Origin: Mesorhizobium koreense
GTDB lineage: Bacteria; Pseudomonadota; Alphaproteobacteria; Rhizobiales; Rhizobiaceae
Direction: 5' to 3'
DNA length: 64,000 nucleotides
Assembly: GCF_031656215.1 (NCBI RefSeq)
Contig: NZ_CP134228.1
Coordinates: 186,001 to 250,000 of the forward strand
Below, piece after piece: positions 8,983 through 15,905 of the stretch (positions are counted from its first letter, which is position 1; each line of letters starts with the position of its first letter). The position numbers were made by a program, and so were the translations under genes. Below the pieces are notes generated by a model, which was not told where the DNA came from, did not search any database, and saw only the letters and a list, made by a program, of their open reading frames with translations.

Positions 8983-9903
8983 TCAGTCCCTCTCACACAC
9001 ATTGCAAAAGGGAGCCGATCAGTCAAATGTGCTCCAGTTGACACGGCAAGGCAATGTGACGACTTGGCGGCTCTGGAATACCGCGAAGCGAGCCAGTACG
9101 GCGTGTTAGCCGAGTTGGAACGTTGCAAAAAGCAGCCCCTTCGCTCGCGATTTCCAACATGTAGCCTCCGCTTTGCCTATGGCTAAGATATTGAAAGCCT
9201 TTCCTCTTCCCCAAAGAAAGATTGGGCGACCCGCCTTCCACAAAAATCTTATCCACGCCCCTCCCGACCTCCCTTATCCTGCTTCGGTCCCTTTCGCCGG
9301 GACGCTCGGTCGCGACGGCGGTTTGGCGGGAAGGGACCGGCGCCTCCGTTGCGCGGCTGACGCAGCCGTGTGGCCGGGGAGGTCCTGCCGAGAGGTTCCC
9401 CTGGGGGCACTATGACCCCTGCGTGCCGGAAAGAGGCACACAGACCCCGCCCCGATCGCGGGCGAAGCCGTTGCAACAGTCGCAGCGGCAAAGCCACGGG
9501 AAAGGCGGGGAGCAGCGGAACAGGCGGGAACAGAAATCGCCGGACGGGCGGCCGCGAGGTCGCACATAAACTTTAGATGAGCGAGCTTTCGGCCGCCCGT
9601 CTTCCCGGACTTTTCAATGGCCAGGGCCGAAGGGCAGCGTGGCGGGTATGAGGTGCGGCATGATGAACGCCGAGGGGCTTGCGGGACAGCACCCCCCTGT
9701 CCTGCCGGACATCTCCCCCTCAAGGGTGGAGATTAGCCGGCCGCCCTGTCCGCTCTCCTTTTCTGTAGCTTCAGAGATTGGTCCGAGCCGCGGTGACGGC
9801 TGATCTCCCCCCTTGAGGGGGAGATGTCCGGCAGGACAGAGGGGGGTGTCGAAGGGCGAAACGGAGCATGCCGCATGAGCGCGAAGCGAAAGGAGAATCA
9901 CCG
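8983..9903. other. Non-coding gap with an inverted repeat; right edge of the AT-rich islet
   Basis: This is a 921-base gap with no convincing gene. Base composition shifts from moderately AT-rich (8983-9250) to GC-rich (after about 9280), so the right boundary of the islet probably lies near 9250. Short frames on both strands have no recognisable motif or ribosome binding site. An inverted repeat at 9690-9848 closes the gap and is listed separately. No integrase, tRNA or clear direct-repeat attachment site was seen. Confidence 0.6.
9690..9848. repeat. Intergenic inverted repeat element
   Basis: The left arm (about 9690-9725, CACCCCCCTGTCCTGCCGGA then CATCTCCCCCTCAAGGG) is almost perfectly complementary to the right arm (about 9811-9848, ending GGACAGAGGGGGGTG). 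The spacer is about 85 bases. It is of the same class as the other palindromic elements in this window. Confidence 0.8.
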
Positions 9904-10608
9904 ATGAAGCATGGCAAGAAGCGCGATGGAGCGAATGACGGGAAGGACTGGCGCGAGCGGCCGATCGGCGCCGACGATATTCACCGCGCGCAGGTGCTGG
10001 AACATATCTATGTGCCGCAGGAGGCCGCCTGGCAGATGTGGGCCGACGACTTCCTCTCCGTTCCGGCGAGCGCCGTCCGGGCGCCGCTCACGCAGCTCTT
10101 CTTGCCGGCGGACGACCCCTGGCCGGCGTTGCCCTATGCCGGCGCGGCCCGCGTCCTCGGCCTGAGCACGGCACAGAATGAAGCTTGCGCGCTTGCGCAC
10201 GAGAGCCATGTCCGCGCCTCGGGCGTGACGCTCGGCTTGGCGCGGCTTCTCATCGGCATGCTCGGCATCCCGTCGCGCTGCGAACGGCCGAGTTGCAACC
10301 GCGCGGCGGCCTGCACGGGCGAGCGACGGGGCCGGGAATGGTGCTTCTATCCGGGGCCGGCATGGCCGCCCTGCGTGCACAGCGCGGGGCGCGTGGACAT
10401 TTTGCGCCCGACGGTCGAGCGGCTGATCGACCGGCTCGACGCGCTGGTCGAGGCGCGGCTGACGGCAAGGCTGGGGGAGCCGTGGGCGGCGGTAGACCAT
10501 ATCGGCCTCACCCATCTGCCGGAAGAGGAAGTGCACGCGGCGCTCATGGCCATGTTCGAGGACAGGAAAATGCGCATGGCAAGCGCTGCCGCGGAAGAAG
10601 GCGCCTGA
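9904..10608 (+). CDS. Hypothetical protein with a cysteine cluster
   Basis: A 234-aa protein that I do not recognise. The frame opens at 9868, but the ATG at 9904 has a good AAAGGAG Shine-Dalgarno 8 bases upstream and is preferred. There is no signal peptide and no membrane segment. Residues about 130-165 contain a compact cysteine cluster: CERPSC, then AACTGE, EWCFYPG and WPPCVH. This could bind a metal or form disulfides. The rest is helical and rich in Ala, Arg and Glu. The gene lies 124 bases upstream of the ABC-exporter-like gene on the same strand and may share its transcript. No function is proposed. Confidence 0.65.
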   Translation: MKHGKKRDGANDGKDWRERPIGADDIHRAQVLEHIYVPQEAAWQMWADDFLSVPASAVRAPLTQLFLPADDPWPALPYAGAARVLGLSTAQNEACALAHESHVRASGVTLGLARLLIGMLGIPSRCERPSCNRAAACTGERRGREWCFYPGPAWPPCVHSAGRVDILRPTVERLIDRLDALVEARLTARLGEPWAAVDHIGLTHLPEEEVHAALMAMFEDRKMRMASAAAEEGA

Positions 10609-10732
10609 GCGGCGGCGGCGTTTGAGGCGATAGTTCCGCACGAACGAGAAATCCGCGCTCTTCGAATTTCATGGACGGAGGAGTTGGCACAAAATAGCGT
10701 AAGGCTTATCGGCAACTTCGCCCACGGGTGCC

Positions 10733-13444
10733 ATGGAGAAGAGCCTTCTAAAATATATCTGGGCGCACACCAGGAGCCTCCAGGCATGGATTTTCGTGGT
10801 CATTCTCGTGTCCATGCCGCTTTATTTCTATTCCCTCGATCTGCCCAAGCAGATCATCAACCTGCCGATCCAGGGCAAGGGATTCCATTCTCCCGCCGAC
10901 ACGCACGTATTCCTGCGTCTCACCCTGCCCTTCGCCGAAAGCCTGGCCGGGAAACCCGTCATTCTCTTTCCGGGCTTCGAGCTGACGCGCCTGCCGCTCC
11001 TTCTCGCGCTCTGTTTCGTCTATACGGCGCTCCTCGTGCTGAACGGCTGGTTCAAGCTCTACATCAACACCTACAAGGGGATCACCGGCGAGCGCGTCCT
11101 GCGCCGTCTCCGCTACGAGATGATGGATCGCGTGCTGCGATTCCCGGTTTTCCACGCAAGGCAGGCAAAGCCTTCCGAGATAGCCGGCATCATCAAGGAC
11201 GAGGTCGACCCGCTTTCCGACTTCATAGGCGATTCCTATTCGGCGCCGCTGTTCCTCGCCGGGCAGGCCATCACGGCGCTGATCTTCCTCTTCCTGCAGT
11301 CATTCTTCTTCGGGTTCCTGACACTTGCCGTCATCGGCATCCAGGTCTGGGTCATTCCGCGCCTGCGGCGCCGGCTGCTCGAACTCGGCCGGGATCGGCA
11401 GATTACGGCGCGCGAAATGGCCGGGCGGATCGGCGAGGTCCTGCAGGGCATGGACGACGTTCACCTGAACGACACGTCGAATTTCGTGCGCGCGGACTTT
11501 TCCAGCCGCCTCGGCACGATCTTCTTCATCCGCCTGGAACTCTTCAAGCGCAAGTTCGCGGTCAAGTTCCTGAACAATCTCCTGATGCAGTTGCTGTCGG
11601 TCCTCTTCTATCTGATCGGCGGGTATTTCGTGATCACCGGGCGGCTCGACCTGGGCGGCCTGGTGGCGTCCATCGCCGCCTACAAGGACCTGCCGACGCC
11701 GGTCAAAGGGCTGATCGACTGGGACCAGCAGCGGCTGATGGCGCAGATCCGCTATGCCCATGCGATCGAGGAATTCAGCCGCGACGATTTGATGCCGGCG
11801 CGCTTGCAGGCCGCCGACGATGATTTCAGGCGGATCGAGAACGGCTTCGAATTCCACAACGTCGCCTGTCAGGAGCCCGGCACTGCGGCGCATCTGGGAG
11901 GCGTCACCATCCAGGTCGGAGCAAGGGAAAGGGTAGCTTTGCTGGCCGAACCGCCCGAGGGGGGCTCGATGCTGCTCGAGATCGCCGCCCGTCTCGCCAG
12001 CCCGTCCTCAGGCCGGGTCCTGCTCGACGGCGCCGATATGAAGGATCTCTCGGAGGCCGTCACCGGACGGGCCATCGGCTACGCGGACGGCGCGGCCTAT
12101 TTTCCGGTCGGGACCGTGGCGGATCTTCTGGTCGAGGTCCTGCGCAACCGGCAAATGTCTTCCTCGGAGCCCCCTGCCGGCAACGCCTCCGTCGCGCAGG
12201 GATTGCTGGAAGCAAGGCGCTCCGGCAATTCCGAGTTCGACCCTTCGGCGGACTGGATCGACCGCCGGCGCATCGGAACGGACATGGCGAGCCATATGCA
12301 ATCGGTGACGGCTATGACGGGGCTCATCGGCGACATCCGGGACATCGGGCTCGCCAGCCATCTCCACCCCAATGCCATCGGCCGGATCCAGCCGTCGATC
12401 GACAAGGCGCGTGTCTTGCTGCGCGAGAAACTTGCCGCGGCGGGGTTGGAAAATCTGGTAGAGCCTTTCGATCGCAGCCACTACAATATGCAGTCCTCGG
12501 TCGCGGAAAACATCCTGTTCGGCATGCCGATCGATCCGGCTTTTGCACCCCCGGTCCTTGCCCGCAATCCCATGGTCAGGAGCCTGCTCGGCGAGACCGG
12601 GCTGTGGAGCCTGCTGGCCGCGCTCGGAACCGACGTCGCGAAAACCTTCGTCGAGATGTTCGCCGACCTGCCGTCGACAAGCGCGCTCTTCGGCCACGCG
12701 ACGGGACCGACGCCTGAACAGATCGAAAAACTTCGGACAATCCTCGGCCGCATCGAGCAGGCCGGCACCGGCACGATGTCCGGCGAGGATGAGGAAACCC
12801 TCGTCTCCCTATCGATGGATTACATCGAGCCGCGCGACCGGTTCGGCCTTCTCAACGACGAGATCAAGGAAAGGGTCGTGGAGGCCCGGCTGCGCCTCAG
12901 AAAGATGCTCGAGGGCGATCCCGACCAAAAGATCAGCTTCAACGATCTCTACGTATACAACCCGTCGCTGACGATCGCGGACAATATCCTCTTCGGCAGG
13001 ATTGAAACCAATCTGGTCGGCGGACGGGCGCGCATCAAGGCAATGGTGGCGGCGGTCATGGAGGAACTGGACATTTCCAGCCTTCCTTTCGAAGCCGGTC
13101 TCGCTTTCCATGCCGGAGTTGGCGGACGCGGCCTGTCGGAAGCACAGAGGCAGAAGCTCCGGCTGGCGCGCGCATTGATGAAAAAGCCGGATTTCCTGAT
13201 CCTCAATCGCCCGCTGGCGACGTTGCCCGGCGAAGAACAGCGCAAGATACTCCAGGCCATACTATCCCAGGCAGAAAATTCGAACGGAGGCAGGCTCGGC
13301 ATTTTGTGCGCGCCAGCCGATCCCGCGCATGCGATCCTGTTCGACCGCGTGCTTATGTTGCGGCATGGCCGCATCGTCGCGGATGACGCGCCAGAGAAAC
13401 TTCTGGAAGCACTTCCCGACTTCGCCAAGCTCGTCAAAGCCTGA
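10733..13444 (+). CDS. ABC-exporter-like protein with degenerate ATPase motifs (pseudo-ABC)
   Basis: A 903-aa protein. Residues ~15-350 resemble an ABC exporter membrane domain: about six hydrophobic segments, for example AWIFVVILVSMPLYFY and LLSVLFYLIGGYFVI. Residues ~375-903 follow the outline of an exporter nucleotide-binding domain but are twice the usual length, and every catalytic motif is altered. The Walker A position reads AEPPEGGSM (405-413) without Lys. The Q-loop position reads IGYADGAAYF (448-457) without Gln. The signature is GRGLSEAQ (798-805). Walker B reads DFLILNRP (820-827) with Asp-Glu replaced by Asn-Arg, and the switch-His position reads CAPAD. The NILFG phrase occurs twice (593-597 and 751-755), suggesting internal duplication. 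ATP hydrolysis is unlikely. It precedes a cNMP-binding protein and two cyclases. Substrate and function are unknown. Confidence 0.75.
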   Translation: MEKSLLKYIWAHTRSLQAWIFVVILVSMPLYFYSLDLPKQIINLPIQGKGFHSPADTHVFLRLTLPFAESLAGKPVILFPGFELTRLPLLLALCFVYTALLVLNGWFKLYINTYKGITGERVLRRLRYEMMDRVLRFPVFHARQAKPSEIAGIIKDEVDPLSDFIGDSYSAPLFLAGQAITALIFLFLQSFFFGFLTLAVIGIQVWVIPRLRRRLLELGRDRQITAREMAGRIGEVLQGMDDVHLNDTSNFVRADFSSRLGTIFFIRLELFKRKFAVKFLNNLLMQLLSVLFYLIGGYFVITGRLDLGGLVASIAAYKDLPTPVKGLIDWDQQRLMAQIRYAHAIEEFSRDDLMPARLQAADDDFRRIENGFEFHNVACQEPGTAAHLGGVTIQVGARERVALLAEPPEGGSMLLEIAARLASPSSGRVLLDGADMKDLSEAVTGRAIGYADGAAYFPVGTVADLLVEVLRNRQMSSSEPPAGNASVAQGLLEARRSGNSEFDPSADWIDRRRIGTDMASHMQSVTAMTGLIGDIRDIGLASHLHPNAIGRIQPSIDKARVLLREKLAAAGLENLVEPFDRSHYNMQSSVAENILFGMPIDPAFAPPVLARNPMVRSLLGETGLWSLLAALGTDVAKTFVEMFADLPSTSALFGHATGPTPEQIEKLRTILGRIEQAGTGTMSGEDEETLVSLSMDYIEPRDRFGLLNDEIKERVVEARLRLRKMLEGDPDQKISFNDLYVYNPSLTIADNILFGRIETNLVGGRARIKAMVAAVMEELDISSLPFEAGLAFHAGVGGRGLSEAQRQKLRLARALMKKPDFLILNRPLATLPGEEQRKILQAILSQAENSNGGRLGILCAPADPAHAILFDRVLMLRHGRIVADDAPEKLLEALPDFAKLVKA

Positions 13445-13487
13445 TGGATCGCCCTATGTTCCCAGACCGTTCCAAACGGAGTGCAAC

Positions 13488-13949
13488 ATGACATCGCTCG
13501 ACCAGGAAGTGACGCTTCTGCGGAGCGTTCCGTTCTTCTCCTCGATCGAAACCGGCAAGCTCAAGCTTCTTGCCTATTCGTCCGAGAAATTGGGCTTCGA
13601 GGATGGCGAGGCCGTGTTCCGTCAGGGTTCCACGGACGGAGATGCCTATTTCATCCTGGAAGGGTCGGCGGACGTGCTGACCGAAAGGAACGGGCATGAG
13701 GTCAGGGTGGCGCATCTGCCCCAGCATGCTCTTTTCGGCGAGATTTCCGCGCTATGCGACATTCCCCGCACCGCCACCGTGCGGGCGAAGGGCGATCTGG
13801 TCGCGCTTCGGATACCCAAGGAGAGTTTTCTGAACCTGATCGCGGAATATCCCGGGGTCGCCTTGCAGATCATCCGTGTCCTGGCGCGGCGCGTCGCCGA
13901 TACGACGAGCGATCTGGTCGCGGCGCTGGAAGCACGCAACGGAGGCTGA
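13488..13949 (+). CDS. Stand-alone cyclic-nucleotide-binding domain protein
   Basis: A 153-aa protein consisting almost entirely of a CRP-type cNMP-binding beta-roll, with no HTH domain. The phosphate-binding cassette is intact: HALFGEISALCDIPRTATVRA, with the Gly-Glu and Arg-Thr-Ala expected for cAMP/cGMP binding. The N-terminus LLRSVPFFSSIETGKLKLLA is the usual helix before the roll. The chosen ATG at 13488 gives the standard domain start; the frame extends upstream into the ABC-like gene. It begins 43 bases after that gene, so the two are probably one operon. Two cyclase genes follow within 0.6 kb. It could be a cytoplasmic sensor subunit that reports cyclic nucleotide to the membrane protein. 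Confidence 0.88.
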   Translation: MTSLDQEVTLLRSVPFFSSIETGKLKLLAYSSEKLGFEDGEAVFRQGSTDGDAYFILEGSADVLTERNGHEVRVAHLPQHALFGEISALCDIPRTATVRAKGDLVALRIPKESFLNLIAEYPGVALQIIRVLARRVADTTSDLVAALEARNGG

Positions 13950-13962
13950 ACAGCGGATCGGC

Positions 13963-14349
13963 TCAAGCCGCTCCTACGTCACGCATCGCCAGGAAGAGCA
14001 TCAGCGCGTAGGTGAGTTGATGCATAAATTGATCCGCGCCATGCGCGGCCCAGTACGATTTCCTCGCGGGATCGAACGGACGCGCCAGCGACCACCGCGC
14101 CTTCGCATAGTCGATCATGTAATGCGCGACGGCTTCCGCGATGATCAAGCCAGCGATCATGGCTGCGGAAACGCCGGCAGGCACCAATACGAGGAACGAT
14201 CCGAGCGCGTGGATCGCGGCATGGGCATATCCTCCCGGCCTGGCGAAACTGGCCTTGCCCGCGATCATCCAGCGCGGCTGCAAGAGATAGTCGGCAACGA
14301 AATGCTTTGCCTGCAGCCCCACGAGGACAAAAAGCGTGAACGTCTCCAT
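13963..14349 (-). CDS. DUF3307 integral membrane protein
   Basis: A 128-aa protein with about four hydrophobic helices that matches the DUF3307 pattern. It has an N-terminal helix then HFVADYLLQPRWMIAGKA, a middle block AAIHALGSFLVLVPAG, and AHYMIDYAKARWS with a C-terminal ADQFMHQLTYALMLFLA. Conserved His and Asp residues inside the helices are typical of the family, whose function is unknown. It converges on the cNMP-binding gene (13-base gap) and diverges from the cyclase gene at 14477. It shares no transcript with either, but probably shares a promoter region with the cyclase. Confidence 0.8.
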   Translation of the reverse strand: METFTLFVLVGLQAKHFVADYLLQPRWMIAGKASFARPGGYAHAAIHALGSFLVLVPAGVSAAMIAGLIIAEAVAHYMIDYAKARWSLARPFDPARKSYWAAHGADQFMHQLTYALMLFLAMRDVGAA

Positions 14350-14476
14350 GAGGCATCATAAGTATTTTGGTCGAGATACGAAATAGCTAGCACGGAACGC
14401 GGCGCCTGTGATGACAGCAATGCTGGGGAGGTATAATCTCTCTGCCGTGCCTGTTCGTCCGGTTCGGAGACGGCGC

Positions 14477-15886
14477 ATGAGCGAAACAGCAGACCTGATC
14501 GCCATCCTGCGGCAATCCGCGGATGAAAAGGTGGCTGTTGCAATCGGACGGCTGATCGACGAGGGGCTGGACCGCCATCTCTGCCGGATCAACGCCCTTG
14601 CCTTCGCGGAAAGAAACGGCTTCGACCAGGAAAAGACTATCGCCGCGTTCCTTCACGCAGCATCGATCGGCCTGTTCGACATTTCCTGGAACGTCCTTTG
14701 TCCCGGCTGCGGTGGCGTCCTCGACACCAACACGACGCTCAAGACGATGCGACAGGAGGAATATGTCTGCTCGCTTTGCGCCGCCGGCTATGAACCGACC
14801 CTCGACGAAATGGTCGAGGTAACCTTCACGGTAAGCCCCCGTATCAGGCGGATCGCTGCCCACAACCCGGAGGAATTGCCGCCGCTGGAGTATTTCCGGC
14901 AGGTCTACTGGAGTTCCGGCGTCGATCTTCCAGAGGAAGGCTACACTTCCATGGTCGAGAATTTCATCGTGGAAACAGTGGAACTCCCACCCGGCGAAAA
15001 GGCCATCCTCTCGATCCAGCTTCCCGAAGAATTTGTCGTCGTCTTCGAACCGATGACGCATTCGGTGCAGTTTCTCGACGTCAAGGGAGAGCCGACGCGT
15101 GAACGCCAGGCGCTCTCCGTCATCATCGACCGTGAACATCTGCATAATCAGGCGCTGGAGATGCATCCGGGGCCCCTGCGGGTCACTTTCGAGAACCGAA
15201 CCGACCACCGCGCCCTGCCTTCCGTCTTCATCGCAGGGGAGGAACTGCACCGGATCTTGAGAAAGCGCCGGCCGTTCCTGACGGCCAAACGCCTTTTGAC
15301 CAATCAGACGTTTCGCGACCTTTATCGGACAGACATTATTGAGATCGACCAGCGCCTCAAGATAACCAGCCTTACCTTCCTGTTCACCGATCTGCGCGGT
15401 TCCACCGAGCTATATGAGCGTGTCGGCGACCTTGCCGCCTTCGACATCGTGCGCGCGCATTTCCGCGTTTTGACCGACATCGTCGCGGCGGAAGCCGGAG
15501 CCGTCGTGAAGACGATCGGGGACGCCGTGATGGCGACGTTCCCGGCACCGGACAGGGCGGTGGCCGCAGCGCTCAAGATGCGCAAGGCCATGCGCGATTT
15601 GAACGCGGAACGCGGCCGCGAGGACCTGCTTCTGAAGATCGGCATACACGAGGGACCGTGCATCGCCGTATCGATGAACGAACGGCAGGATTATTTCGGC
15701 CAAACCGTGAATATAGCCTCTCGTGTCCAGGGTCTCGCCACGTCGCAATCGATCTTCGCCACCAACGCGGTGATCTCGGATGCGCGCGCCGCCGAAGTGC
15801 TGGATCAGGCGAAGGTCACGCCCGTGTCGAAAGGCGCGATGCTGCGCGGCGTGGCAAGCGAGATGCCGCTTTACGCCATCCCATGA
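14477..15886 (+). CDS. Class III adenylate/guanylate cyclase with N-terminal DUF5939/zinc-ribbon
   Basis: A 469-aa soluble protein. The N-terminal ~290 residues match the DUF5939 type found ahead of cyclase domains. They carry a zinc-ribbon-like pair, C75-x2-C78 and C98-x2-C101 (LCPGCGG and CSLCAAG). The cyclase homology domain starts at about 297. It has metal-binding Asp305 in FLFTDLRGST, Asp349 in KTIGDAVMATF, specificity Lys345, and the transition-state Asn/Arg in FGQTVNIASRV. All residues needed for catalysis are present. The ATG at 14477 is chosen; the frame is also open from 14408. It is followed within 20 bases by a second cyclase. The zinc-ribbon region may be the sensory input, perhaps redox or metal. 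Confidence 0.88.
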   Translation: MSETADLIAILRQSADEKVAVAIGRLIDEGLDRHLCRINALAFAERNGFDQEKTIAAFLHAASIGLFDISWNVLCPGCGGVLDTNTTLKTMRQEEYVCSLCAAGYEPTLDEMVEVTFTVSPRIRRIAAHNPEELPPLEYFRQVYWSSGVDLPEEGYTSMVENFIVETVELPPGEKAILSIQLPEEFVVVFEPMTHSVQFLDVKGEPTRERQALSVIIDREHLHNQALEMHPGPLRVTFENRTDHRALPSVFIAGEELHRILRKRRPFLTAKRLLTNQTFRDLYRTDIIEIDQRLKITSLTFLFTDLRGSTELYERVGDLAAFDIVRAHFRVLTDIVAAEAGAVVKTIGDAVMATFPAPDRAVAAALKMRKAMRDLNAERGREDLLLKIGIHEGPCIAVSMNERQDYFGQTVNIASRVQGLATSQSIFATNAVISDARAAEVLDQAKVTPVSKGAMLRGVASEMPLYAIP

Positions 15887-15905
15887 CCGATTCGTGCCGA
15901 GGAGA

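Noticed and set aside
8983-9870. Small open frames to the right of the helicase islet as possible transposase or recombinase remnants
   Set aside because: Translations show no recombinase motif, and no flanking direct repeats or tRNA were found.
10733-13444. Functional multidrug ABC exporter annotation
   Set aside because: All five ATPase motifs are changed, so a working exporter cannot be claimed despite the fold-level similarity.
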